Below, piece by piece: positions 26,834 to 35,699 of a stretch of DNA of 64,000 nucleotides (within the stretch, counting starts at the first letter, position 1; every line of letters starts with the position of its first letter). The stretch is from Roseicitreum antarcticum (GTDB lineage Bacteria > Pseudomonadota > Alphaproteobacteria > Rhodobacterales > Rhodobacteraceae): the NCBI RefSeq assembly GCF_014681765.1, contig NZ_CP061500.1, positions 62,001-126,000 on the forward strand. The letters are read 5' to 3'. A program made the translations under genes and the position numbers. The notes under the pieces were generated by a model, which worked only from the letters and a program-made list of their open reading frames with translations, made no database searches and was not told the origin of the DNA.

Positions 26834-28230
26834 TGGCCCGTGGCTTCCAGCAGCATGACCCCGAGCGCGATGGCACCCTAGAGGTCGAGGAAGTGCATCC
26901 CAATTTCGTTGAGGTCTTCTTCGTCCCGCCGCATCACAGCTTGCGTTCGTCCGGGCTCGACCCGGCGCAGGCAAAAGCGCACAGGGCAAAGCTGCTGGAT
27001 ATCAACGGCCAGGACCGGTTCCTGACCATCTACCCGATTGGGACTTTCGGCGACAAACCCGATTTTCTGAAACCAAAGTACGCCCAAGTCGAACGGATCA
27101 CCCTCGCCGATAAGCACATCGTTGTGCCCACGACGCCCAAAGGCGTTCTTAACATTCTAGAGAACCTGCCGTCCGCCTTCACCAAGGACTTTGCCTACGG
27201 GCTTGGTCTGGCAAAGCCATACCGGTTCATCATTGACGCCGTCGAAACCCTGTCGGACTGCACCGAGATCGTGATCAGCGGCAAGGAAGAGACCGGCCCG
27301 GCCTCGAACGAAAAGCTGTTCTTCATTTCGAACAAGGACTTTGAGCTGGCGCGGCGCGAAATGAACAGCATCGACAATCTGGCTCAGTCCGCCGCGCGCG
27401 CCGTCAAAGGGACGGCGGCTCACAACATTCTGGCCGAGCGTCTTGGTGTGGCCAAGCTTGACCCCAAAGTCGGGCGGCATCCCTATCGCAAGCTGTTCAC
27501 CACAGTAGCGCAGGGCAAGACCGAGCTTTCGGAAGAGGATCAGAATGCCGTTATCGGAGCACTGACTAACCACGCTGCCGACATTGCCGAGGTTCAGCCG
27601 GAAAAGCTAGCCAAGCTGCGTAGCGACATCGAACTGGTGACACTGGAAGCGCTGATCAGGCGATATGAGGCGATGCTGGGCGAGACGCTCGTTGAAGACC
27701 GCTGGCAGGACTTCTTCAACGAAAACCCGTTCATCCTGAACATGGCTTTCGGCTATCCCGTCATCAAGGTGCGGGACCAAGCCTCTGTTGGAGGACGGAA
27801 ACTATCTGGTGACGGCGAGAAGATCACCGATTTTCTGGTCAAGAACAGCCTGACCAACAACACCGCGATCTTCGAGATCAAGACGCCGCAGACCGCGATC
27901 TTGAACAAGACGCCGTTTCGCGAGGGCGTATATACGCCGTCTTCTGACCTTTCCGGATCGATCAATCAGGCGCTGGATCAGAAGTATCAGTTCCAGAGCC
28001 ATATCGCGCAGATCAAGCATAACTCGCGCATCTCTGACCTCGAGTCCTATGCCGTGCACTGCTGCCTTGTCATCGGCAAGACGCCCGAGGGCGATGACAG
28101 GAAGAAGTCCTTCGAGCTGTTCCGGCGCAATTCCAAGGACGTCGAGATTGTGACGTTCGATGAGCTTCACGAGAAACTGAAACAGCTGGGCGCATTCCTG
28201 CGTGCCGCTGAGGGAGGGGCAGCCGCATGA
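26833..28230 (+). CDS. Shedu-like nuclease (DUF4263/SduA family)
   Basis: A 465-residue protein whose C-terminal third has the DUF4263 nuclease core: WQDFFNENPFILNMAFGYPV, EKITDFLVKNSL and AIFEIKTPQTAIL, a D...E-x-K type PD-(D/E)XK arrangement at about residues 295-355. The N-terminal 290 residues are an unassigned sensor-like region. Shedu is a known single-gene anti-phage defence. Here it is embedded between hsdS and hsdR with one-base (TGATG) and four-base overlaps, so it is made with the restriction complex. Family assignment is from motif recognition only. Confidence 0.75.
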   Translation: MARGFQQHDPERDGTLEVEEVHPNFVEVFFVPPHHSLRSSGLDPAQAKAHRAKLLDINGQDRFLTIYPIGTFGDKPDFLKPKYAQVERITLADKHIVVPTTPKGVLNILENLPSAFTKDFAYGLGLAKPYRFIIDAVETLSDCTEIVISGKEETGPASNEKLFFISNKDFELARREMNSIDNLAQSAARAVKGTAAHNILAERLGVAKLDPKVGRHPYRKLFTTVAQGKTELSEEDQNAVIGALTNHAADIAEVQPEKLAKLRSDIELVTLEALIRRYEAMLGETLVEDRWQDFFNENPFILNMAFGYPVIKVRDQASVGGRKLSGDGEKITDFLVKNSLTNNTAIFEIKTPQTAILNKTPFREGVYTPSSDLSGSINQALDQKYQFQSHIAQIKHNSRISDLESYAVHCCLVIGKTPEGDDRKKSFELFRRNSKDVEIVTFDELHEKLKQLGAFLRAAEGGAAA

Positions 28231-29066
28231 AGTTCATCTATATCGACGAAAGCGGTTCGCGCGATCAGGGCGACGTCTTCGTAACGTGTGGCCTGATGGT
28301 GGATGCGTACAAGCTACGCAAGAAGACCGCAGACTTCGATCAGCGGCTTGAGGCTTTGTTCGCCAAGCATCCGGGAAACAGGGCGGATTTCAAGACGAGC
28401 CGGTTCATCAATGGCAAGGGTGGCTGGCGCGAGATCGACGCGGTGGAGCGAAAGGAGTTCCTCAAGAGCGTTTGCGAACTGGCTGTCGAGAATGGTGGCA
28501 AGATCTTCGGGTTGGGATTGTCTTTTGCCGCTTTTGACGTTGCGACAGCGGCAGGCCATGCTCAGCCGGTAGGCACGACTTACTGGCTTGCGTCGGCAAT
28601 GTTCACAGCCTGCCTTGTCCAGAAAAAGATGCAAGCCGTCAAGAATAGCAAAGGTCTGACTGTCGTCATTATGGATGACAACAAGGCCGAGATGCCCAAG
28701 CTGTCAGACGAACTCTATCAGGGCAATGCATGGTTCGATGGCCTCTACCAGCTTCGGGGGAAGAAGCGCGGGAAGGCCGTCTGGTTGGAGCGCACTAAGA
28801 AGGATCGGTTCGACCACATCATCAACACGGCCTTCGCGATCAAGTCGGACCATTCTTCAATGGTGCAAGTCGCGGATGCGATGTCCTACGTCTACCGGCG
28901 GCATTTGGAATTGGCCGCCGTCGCTGAGACCTGGGTGGGCGAAAAGGATTATTACACCGAACTGGTCGCCATTCTCGAACCTGCACGAGAAACCCACGGC
29001 CATTGCCCGGACGAGCCTTGCGTCAAGTTTTTCAAGTCAGCGAAGCATCCGGAGTGGAAATTGTGA
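28227..29066 (+). CDS. DUF3800 domain protein
   Basis: A 279-residue protein with the DUF3800 start MKFIYIDESGSRDQGDVFVT and later acidic residues (VVIMDDNKAE) and VQVADAMSYVYRRHLE, consistent with the RNase H-like fold predicted for this family. Such genes are frequently next to mobile or defence genes. It overlaps the Shedu-like gene by four bases and hsdR by four bases, so it is in the same operon. Nuclease function is predicted for the family, not shown here. Confidence 0.85.
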   Translation: MKFIYIDESGSRDQGDVFVTCGLMVDAYKLRKKTADFDQRLEALFAKHPGNRADFKTSRFINGKGGWREIDAVERKEFLKSVCELAVENGGKIFGLGLSFAAFDVATAAGHAQPVGTTYWLASAMFTACLVQKKMQAVKNSKGLTVVIMDDNKAEMPKLSDELYQGNAWFDGLYQLRGKKRGKAVWLERTKKDRFDHIINTAFAIKSDHSSMVQVADAMSYVYRRHLELAAVAETWVGEKDYYTELVAILEPARETHGHCPDEPCVKFFKSAKHPEWKL

Positions 29067-32000
29067 CTTTCGATGCGGCCGAAAAACATCAATCCCAGAT
29101 TCCGGCGCTGCAATTGCTCGTCGCACTTGGCTTCACGCCACTGTCCCAGGTTGATGCAGTTCGCATGCGTGGCGGCCGTCTGCGCAACGTGGTGTTGGAC
29201 GATGTGCTGGCCGATCAGGTTCAGAAGATCAATCGCTTCACCCATCGCGGTCGGGATTATAGCTTTGACCTTGAGGACGCGCACGAAGCCATCCGACGAT
29301 TAAAGCCCACTCCGGATCGGCAAAAGGGTCTCCGTGGCACCAACCAGGATATTTACGACACCCTCGTCCTTGGCACGACGATCACCAAGACGATCCAGGG
29401 AGACTCCAAGTCCTATTCGTTCCGCTACATCGATTGGGAGACCCCGTCGAACAACGTTTATCACGTGACGGCCGAAGTCTCCGTCGAGCGGACAGCTAGC
29501 ACGCAGACCAAGCGGTGCGATATCGTTGCCTACGTGAACGGCATCCCATTCGTCGTGATCGAGAACAAGCGGCCGACCGAGAGCCTAAAGAAGGCCGGTA
29601 GCCAGCTGATCGGCTATCAGAACGAAGACAACATCCCGCAGCTGTTCCACTTCGCGCAGCTTCTCATGGTGATGAACCGAGTCGAGGCGCGCTACGCCAC
29701 AGTAGGCACACCTCGGCAATTTTGGCAGTTGTGGCGGGATGAGGAGGACCGGGACGAAACTATCGATCCGCTGACAAATCGGCCCCTCACCACAGCAGAG
29801 GCCAACGCAGTCTTCTCAGGCGACTTTGCCTTTGCGCGCGCACATTTCGAGGCTTTGGCCGCTGAAGGTCAGCGCACGATTACGTCGCAGGACCGCGCTA
29901 TTCATGCGATGTGTCGTCCGGAACGCCTACTTGATCTTATCCGTCGTTTCACAGTGTTCGATGGAGGCACACGCAAGGTGGCACGGCACCAACAGTTCTT
30001 TGGGATCCGAAAGGCAGTCGAACGGGTCCGCCAGTTCGGACTGGACGGGCGGCGCAAGGGTGGTGTGATCTGGCACACACAAGGGTCGGGTAAGTCGTTG
30101 ACGATGGTGATGCTTGGGAGATCACTAGCGCTTGACAAGCTGATCCCCAATCCGCGCATTTTGATCGTCACCGACCGCGACGATCTCGACAAGCAGATCA
30201 AGGATACGTTCAAATCCTGCGAGTTAGAACCCGTGCGGGCGACCAGCGGCGCGCACTTGATCGATCTAATTCGGAACCGCACACCGCTCGTAACGACCAT
30301 CATCAACAAATTCGATACGGCGGCCAAAGCTGCTGAACATGTTGACGAAGACGCCAATGTTTTCGTTCTAGTCGATGAAAGCCATCGCTCACAGACGGGT
30401 CGTTATGGCGGTCATAGCCAATTCGCCACGCGGATGCGCCGTCTGCTGCCAAATGCCTGCTATCTCGGTTTCACGGGAACGCCGCTCCTAAAGAAAGAGA
30501 AGAATACCCTCTCGACCTTCGGGGGCCTTATCCACAAGTACGCGATAGATGAGGCAGTCGCTGACGGAGCCGTGGTGCCTCTCCTCTATGAAGGCCGTCT
30601 TGTCGAGCAGGAAGTCAATGGCGGCGTTATTGACAGATGGTTCGAAAAAATCAGCGAAGGGCTTACCGAAAACCAGAAGGCAGACCTGAAGCGCAAATTC
30701 TCCCGCATGGACGCCCTGTCGAAGACCGGACAGGCGATCCGGGCCAAGGCCTTCGACATATCCGAGCATTTCCGCCAGCACTGGCAAGGCACAGGGTTCA
30801 AGGCACAGCTTGTCGCGCCTTCCAAGGCAGCTGCCGTTCGCTTCAAGGAAGTGCTCGACGAGATCGGGCATGTCACCAGCGAAATCGTCATCTCTCCTCC
30901 TGATGACAACGAGGGAAACGAGGAGGTCGACAAAGAATCGAAAGACATCGTGCGCGTCTTCTGGGCTCGAATGATGGCCCGCTACAAAACTGAAGATGAA
31001 TACACGCGACAGATCATCGAGGCGTTCAAGGGCTCGAGCGACCCGGAGATCCTGATCGTGGTGTCGAAGCTGCTGACAGGGTTCGATGCGCCACGCAACA
31101 CCGTGCTTTATGTCTGCAAGTCACTGCGCGAGCACAATCTGTTGCAGGCAATCGCTCGCGTGAACCGGCTCTACGAAGACGGAGCAACCGAGAAGCAGTT
31201 TGGCTTCATTATCGACTATGAGGGGCTGCTCGGGGAGCTGGATACCGCACTCACGACCTACAGCGCATTCGAGGGCTTTGACGCCGCCGACCTAGCCGGC
31301 ACGGTCCATGACGTGCGCGAAGAAATCCGCAAACTGCCCCAGCTGCACGATCAACTCTGGGACCTGTTCAAGCCGGTCAAGAACAAGAAGGACATGGAGC
31401 AGTTCGAGCAGTTCCTCGCTGATGAGGCGATCCGTCAGGAATTCTACGAAAAGCTGAAGGCTTTTAGCCGCTGTCTCCACATCTCGCTGTCGTCGGACAA
31501 GCTCTTCGACGTGTTCGACGAGGGAAAGATTGATGCCATGAAGCGGGACTGGAAGCAGTTTTCCGAACTGCGGCGGTCTGTTCAATTGCGCTACCAGGAG
31601 ACCGTTGACGTCAAAGAGTTCGAACCGAAAATCCAGAAGCTGCTCGACGACCATGTGGTTGCGATGCCAGCCGAGACCATCATCGAGATGGTAAACATCA
31701 ACGACCCGGACGCGTTGAAAGCAGTGGTGGAGGAAACGGGCGTTACCGAGGCCTCAAGGGCTGACAGGATCGCCAGTGCGACGCGGCGGGCGATTACCGA
31801 AAAGATGGACGAAGACCCAACCTTCTATCGCAGTTTCTCCGAACTTTTGGAGGCAACGATCCGCGACTATCGGGCTAAACGCATTTCCGAGCGCGATTAC
31901 CTAAAAAATGTTGTCGATTTGGCGAGCAAAATTGCTCGCAAGGACCGCGGCCGCGAAGTGCCGGAGGCGATCAAAGGCAACGACGATGGCCAGGCATTTT

Positions 32001-32278
32001 TTGGAATTCTTGAAGGCACGCTCGCGACCGACGATGGCACACCGATTAATTCAGATGAAGTTGCCTCTATTGCACTGACAATAATCGACATCATCAAGTC
32101 CCATCACATCGTCGACGTCTGGTCCAACGACATCGCTCAAAACAAAATGCGCAACGCCATTGACGATTATTTCTTTGATGTCCTGCGCGATGAGCGCGGA
32201 ATCGAACTGACGCACGAAGTGATGGACGATCTTGAACTCAAGATTATGGACCTGGCCCGAGCGCGGTTCCCTGGATGA
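29063..32278 (+). CDS. hsdR: Type I restriction endonuclease HsdR
   Basis: A 1071-residue restriction subunit. The nuclease domain has RCDIVAYVNGIPFVVIENKR (D...E-x-K, about residues 152-171). The SF2 helicase motor has Walker A HTQGSGKSLTM (about residue 341), DEAD-box-like VLVDESHRSQTG, GFTGTPLL and a C-terminal motif AIARVNRLYEDG. A helical EcoEI_R-type C-terminal domain follows. The GTG at 29063 is preferred as start because it overlaps the DUF3800 stop (GTGA); the open frame upstream is shadow. It translocates and cuts unmodified DNA. Confidence 0.95.
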   Translation: MTFDAAEKHQSQIPALQLLVALGFTPLSQVDAVRMRGGRLRNVVLDDVLADQVQKINRFTHRGRDYSFDLEDAHEAIRRLKPTPDRQKGLRGTNQDIYDTLVLGTTITKTIQGDSKSYSFRYIDWETPSNNVYHVTAEVSVERTASTQTKRCDIVAYVNGIPFVVIENKRPTESLKKAGSQLIGYQNEDNIPQLFHFAQLLMVMNRVEARYATVGTPRQFWQLWRDEEDRDETIDPLTNRPLTTAEANAVFSGDFAFARAHFEALAAEGQRTITSQDRAIHAMCRPERLLDLIRRFTVFDGGTRKVARHQQFFGIRKAVERVRQFGLDGRRKGGVIWHTQGSGKSLTMVMLGRSLALDKLIPNPRILIVTDRDDLDKQIKDTFKSCELEPVRATSGAHLIDLIRNRTPLVTTIINKFDTAAKAAEHVDEDANVFVLVDESHRSQTGRYGGHSQFATRMRRLLPNACYLGFTGTPLLKKEKNTLSTFGGLIHKYAIDEAVADGAVVPLLYEGRLVEQEVNGGVIDRWFEKISEGLTENQKADLKRKFSRMDALSKTGQAIRAKAFDISEHFRQHWQGTGFKAQLVAPSKAAAVRFKEVLDEIGHVTSEIVISPPDDNEGNEEVDKESKDIVRVFWARMMARYKTEDEYTRQIIEAFKGSSDPEILIVVSKLLTGFDAPRNTVLYVCKSLREHNLLQAIARVNRLYEDGATEKQFGFIIDYEGLLGELDTALTTYSAFEGFDAADLAGTVHDVREEIRKLPQLHDQLWDLFKPVKNKKDMEQFEQFLADEAIRQEFYEKLKAFSRCLHISLSSDKLFDVFDEGKIDAMKRDWKQFSELRRSVQLRYQETVDVKEFEPKIQKLLDDHVVAMPAETIIEMVNINDPDALKAVVEETGVTEASRADRIASATRRAITEKMDEDPTFYRSFSELLEATIRDYRAKRISERDYLKNVVDLASKIARKDRGREVPEAIKGNDDGQAFFGILEGTLATDDGTPINSDEVASIALTIIDIIKSHHIVDVWSNDIAQNKMRNAIDDYFFDVLRDERGIELTHEVMDDLELKIMDLARARFPG

Positions 32279-32991
32279 AGCCTGTGGGACACAGCGTCAG
32301 ATATGGTGAACACAGCATCGATTTCTTCATCGTGCGCCGTGACCGGACAACGCTGGAGATCGCTGTCGAGCCAGATGCTTCCGTGGTCGTCGCAGCGCCG
32401 ATGGATGCTCCACTGTTGGCAATTGAAGAAAAGGTTCGAAAGCGCGCTGCATGGATCCGCCGTCAGCAGCGATATTTTACCCAGTTCCTTCCACGAACAC
32501 CTGATCGGCAGTACGTGGCGGGCGAAACCCATCTTTACCTTGGACGTCAGTATAGGTTGAAGGTGGTTCCTCACGTCCAAGCCGTGGTAAAGCTCGCCCG
32601 AGGCTTCATCGTCGTGCAAACTCATAGACCGGAGCGACCAGAGGTCACACGCGAACTTGTCGATGCTTGGTACCGGCAGAAGGCCCAAAAAAAATTCGCT
32701 GAACGTCTCGAGTTGAATTTGCTTCGCTTCCCTGCACCCGAGGAATTCCGGCCGAAGGGATTGATCGTGCGTCAACTTCGACAAAGATGGGGATCCATGT
32801 CACCCTCTTCGCGCCTCATGCTCAATCGCAGGCTGATTGAGGCTCCCGTGGATGCCATTGACTATGTCATCACCCACGAACTTTGCCACATTGCCGTTCC
32901 ACACCATGGCCCAGAGTTCTTTGAAATCTTGGATAGGGTTCTACCCGATTGGCCAGCTCGGAAAGACAAGCTTGAAAAAAAGATGGCTTGA
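32275..32991 (+). CDS. YgjP/SprT-like metallopeptidase (DUF45/M48)
   Basis: A 238-residue protein of the YgjP family. The zinc motif is VITHELCHIAVPHHG at about residue 198, preceded by LIVRQLRQRWGSMSPSSRLM, a conserved family segment. It starts four bases before the hsdR stop (ATGA) and closes the operon. Members are often linked to type I restriction operons. A protease that clears stalled or DNA-bound protein is the obvious idea, but this is inference. Confidence 0.9.
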   Translation: MKPVGHSVRYGEHSIDFFIVRRDRTTLEIAVEPDASVVVAAPMDAPLLAIEEKVRKRAAWIRRQQRYFTQFLPRTPDRQYVAGETHLYLGRQYRLKVVPHVQAVVKLARGFIVVQTHRPERPEVTRELVDAWYRQKAQKKFAERLELNLLRFPAPEEFRPKGLIVRQLRQRWGSMSPSSRLMLNRRLIEAPVDAIDYVITHELCHIAVPHHGPEFFEILDRVLPDWPARKDKLEKKMA

Positions 32992-33019
32992 GCTGACACT
33001 TTTCTGAAAGCAGCATTGA

Positions 33020-33325
33020 TCAAGGTGTGTACCCCCGCCGCTTCTTCACCACTGCAAGCTTCATCAGCGCTGTGACGGCGCGCCCTTCATCGGGATGCTG
33101 CTCGATCATCATCTGCCCGCGCGCGCCGATGCGGCCCCATTCACGTACGAGGCTGGCGCCACCAAAGAGATCAGGCTGAATACTCATGCGGTAGAAGCGC
33201 CGCATATTGAGAGCGGGATCGACCCGACGCATCTGCAGGTCGGTCGGGAACACTTCAAGTTGAGCGACGGTATGAGACATATCGTGATCCAGCAGGCTTT
33301 CTTCCATGATATCAGGTGGAAGCAT
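33020..33325 (-). CDS. WGR-domain protein
   Basis: A 101-residue protein with a WGR domain: MRRFYRMSIQPDLFGGASLV, then REWGRIGARGQ. The ATG at 33325 follows AAGGTGGAACGGC. The protein is little more than the domain, typical of small plasmid WGR proteins. It is 38 bases after the DUF2493 gene on the same strand, so probably one operon. Confidence 0.8.
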   Translation of the reverse strand: MLPPDIMEESLLDHDMSHTVAQLEVFPTDLQMRRVDPALNMRRFYRMSIQPDLFGGASLVREWGRIGARGQMMIEQHPDEGRAVTALMKLAVVKKRRGYTP

Positions 33326-33363
33326 GCCGTTCCACCTTGATTTCCCGTGAGGGGAAAGGGGGC

Positions 33364-34296
33364 TCACGCCCCCTTCTCGAACTTCATGACCGGGATGCCC
33401 AGCTTCTTGGCTTTGTCGGCAAGGTTCTCTTGGATCCCCGTGCCCGGGAAGACGAGGACGCCCACAGGCAGCACATCCAACAACGCGTCGTTGCGCTTGA
33501 AGGGGGCTGCTTTGGCGTGCTTGGTCCAGTCAGGCTTGAAGGCGACCTGCGTGACGCCCCGGGCTTCGGCCCATTTAGCGGCGATGAGCTCGGCGCCCTT
33601 GGGGCTTCCACCGTGAAGCAGGACCATGTCGGGATATTTGGTCTTGACCTGATCGAGCTTGCCCCAGATCAGGCGGTGATCGTTAAAATCGGTCCCGCCG
33701 GTGAGGGCGACCTTGGGGCCTGCGGGCAGCATCACCTCGGTTTCCGCGCGGCGCTTGGCGGCCAGGAAGTCGCGGCTGTCGATCAGGGCTGCGGTCATGT
33801 GCTGTCGGTTCACCATCGAGCCGGTGCGGGGCCGCCAGGCCGATCCTGTGTGATGGACAAACTCGGTGGCGGCGTGATCGCGCATCATGTCCATGCAGTT
33901 GCGCCGTTCGATCAAGGTCAGGCCTTCAGCCGTGAGGCGCTCAAGCTCGACGGATTTCACCTCGGAGCCGTCCTGCTCGCGCTGCAGGCGGCGCTGCGCC
34001 TGTTCGTTGTCATCCAGCGACCGCTCGATCCGGGCCGTGGCGCGGTGGAACAGGTTGACCTGGCCCCAGAGCACCTCTTCGAGGTCGGGCTCCATGCGGG
34101 TGTCTTCCAGGCTTGCGACGAGGGCATCGAAGATGTCGGCGACTGCAACCGCGAGGCGCTGCCCATCTGGCATCGGGCGCGGATCGGGCTCATCAAAAGG
34201 GCGGAAGCCATAAAGCTGCAACTCGTCGAGCGCATGGGCGGTCTGGGATGCGGTGTGGGCGGGTTCATAAGCATCGTCGTGGGTCTGGATCGTCAT
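33364..34296 (-). CDS. DUF2493 (SLOG-like) protein
   Basis: A 310-residue protein whose C-terminal part (about residues 195-305) is the DUF2493 domain: VALTGGTDFNDHRLIWGKLD, VLLHGGSPKGAELIAAKWA and VGVLVFPGTGIQENLADKA, with the Rossmann-like GG/GGSPKG loops of the SLOG nucleotide-binding group. The N-terminal half is helical. The ATG at 34296 follows GGAGGCAAAAACAA. Common on rhodobacterial plasmids; ligand unknown. Confidence 0.85.
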   Translation of the reverse strand: MTIQTHDDAYEPAHTASQTAHALDELQLYGFRPFDEPDPRPMPDGQRLAVAVADIFDALVASLEDTRMEPDLEEVLWGQVNLFHRATARIERSLDDNEQAQRRLQREQDGSEVKSVELERLTAEGLTLIERRNCMDMMRDHAATEFVHHTGSAWRPRTGSMVNRQHMTAALIDSRDFLAAKRRAETEVMLPAGPKVALTGGTDFNDHRLIWGKLDQVKTKYPDMVLLHGGSPKGAELIAAKWAEARGVTQVAFKPDWTKHAKAAPFKRNDALLDVLPVGVLVFPGTGIQENLADKAKKLGIPVMKFEKGA

Positions 34297-34664
34297 TTGT
34301 TTTTGCCTCCGGGCCTGTCTCGTCCGCGCGACAACCCGCGCGGCCTTCATGGGCAGCTCTGAGCCGTCATGGCGGACGCCCCTTCACCCCCTCTTCGGGG
34401 CCGGAACGCATGTGGAGGAGGGCGGCAGGCAGGCTATTTGTTTCGCGATGCAAAGCGGGGCTCGTCCCCCGCGGCGGAAATAGCCTGCCTGCCGCCCTTG
34501 AGGGGGCGGACCCTTTGACGGCAGCACGCCCATCTCTTGAAGGCCGTGCGGGTGCCGGGTGGATGAGCACTGCCCGAGACGAGGCAAAGGCGACGATCGA
34601 GACTCGCGACAGGGATGCATGACCCCTGCCCCGCAGCCTTGAACCGCCCCTTGCGCGACGTTGC
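34297..34664. other. Gene-free spacer with a long inverted repeat
   Basis: I see no gene. The main structure is the 21-bp inverted repeat at 34419-34498. Confidence 0.5.
34419..34498. repeat. 21-bp perfect inverted repeat, 38-base loop
   Basis: Arms AGGGCGGCAGGCAGGCTATT plus T (34419-34439) and the exact complement at 34478-34498. The loop itself contains GCGGGG/CCCCGC pairing (about 34455-34472), so a cruciform or large RNA hairpin is possible. It lies between the Toprim gene and the DUF2493 gene. It may be a terminator/attenuator or a single-strand origin. Confidence 0.7.
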
Positions 34665-35696
34665 TCAGAGCTTAAGGCGATGCCGATCCTCAAGCTCGAT
34701 CTGCTCTGCCAGATGCTGGCGCAGCACCTCATAGCCGTTCGCCCGGAGATCATCGTTGAAATCCCCGAGCCGTGGTTCCAGCACCCGCACGGAAACACCT
34801 GCCTCTGTGGCTCTGGCGCTCAACCTCTCCCCCGCGCGCTGCCCGGCCGGATCGCGGTCAATGGCGATGTAGAGGCGCGAGAGCTCTTCTGGCAGCAAGA
34901 CAGCTCCAAGGTGGCCCGACGAGAGCGCCGCCCAGACGGGAAGGCCGGGGACCACCTCGGACAGGGACAGCATGGTCTCGATGCCTTCGCCGACCACGAG
35001 GATGTCATCATGTGGGCTCAGTCTGACGGCATTGCCCAAGATGTGACCCATGGCCCGCCGCTGCGTCTCGACAGATGCCTTTCCCTGTCCGTCAGGCGCA
35101 AGCCAGGTCCGATGTACACCCTGCAAAGCCCCTGCCCCATCGGTGACAGCCGCGATCAGCGCCGGTCTGGGGACGGGCTTGGTCTGGCCCTCATTCCGAT
35201 GCCAGCACTTCGGGTGGAAGCGCAGGGCGTTGCTCGCGCCACATTGGGTTATGCCCCGGGAGCGGAGGTAGGTTTCGGCAAGCGTGCCTGCGACCGGCAC
35301 CGAGGCCGCGAACAGGCGTGCGGCAGCGGCTGGTGTGCCGCCGGTTCCTTTAGCTTTCCTTGGCAACGGGATATCCAGGAGGACCGGCTGCGGACGGCCC
35401 AGATGCGCGCGGGCCTCAGCCAGAAGATCGGGAAAGCGTGAGATCCCTGTCCGCTCGCGGATGATGTCCAGGAGATCGCCATGCTCGCCGGTTGCGCCAT
35501 CAGTGAACTTTCCAGCCGCGCCCGGACCGGATGCCGGACCCGCCAGCCGCACGAAGAGCGAGCGGCCGGGATTGTTCTGCAGATCGCCCACGATCCAGTA
35601 AGACCCTTCCCGCCGCCCGGCAGGAAGGTATGCACGACAAACGCTTTCGGCATTTGCTGCCAGATCGCGAACAAGGTCTTCAGTCTCAGAATACAT
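34665..35696 (-). CDS. Toprim-domain protein (primase-like)
   Basis: A 343-residue protein with an N-terminal DUF7146-like region (residues about 20-200; SYWIVGDLQNNPGRSLFV) and a C-terminal Toprim_3 domain: ILVVGEGIETMLSLS holds the acidic Glu and LYIAIDRDPAGQ the DxD-type pair. It is three bases after the 1459-codon helicase gene. Similar plasmid pairs are thought to act in DNA replication or transfer priming. Catalysis is not shown. Confidence 0.85.
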   Translation of the reverse strand: MYSETEDLVRDLAANAESVCRAYLPAGRREGSYWIVGDLQNNPGRSLFVRLAGPASGPGAAGKFTDGATGEHGDLLDIIRERTGISRFPDLLAEARAHLGRPQPVLLDIPLPRKAKGTGGTPAAAARLFAASVPVAGTLAETYLRSRGITQCGASNALRFHPKCWHRNEGQTKPVPRPALIAAVTDGAGALQGVHRTWLAPDGQGKASVETQRRAMGHILGNAVRLSPHDDILVVGEGIETMLSLSEVVPGLPVWAALSSGHLGAVLLPEELSRLYIAIDRDPAGQRAGERLSARATEAGVSVRVLEPRLGDFNDDLRANGYEVLRQHLAEQIELEDRHRLKL

Positions 35697-35699
35697 GAA

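Noticed and set aside
33316-34362. 348-codon open frame on the plus strand
   Set aside because: Antisense of the DUF2493 gene, which has a good ribosome site and recognised domain.
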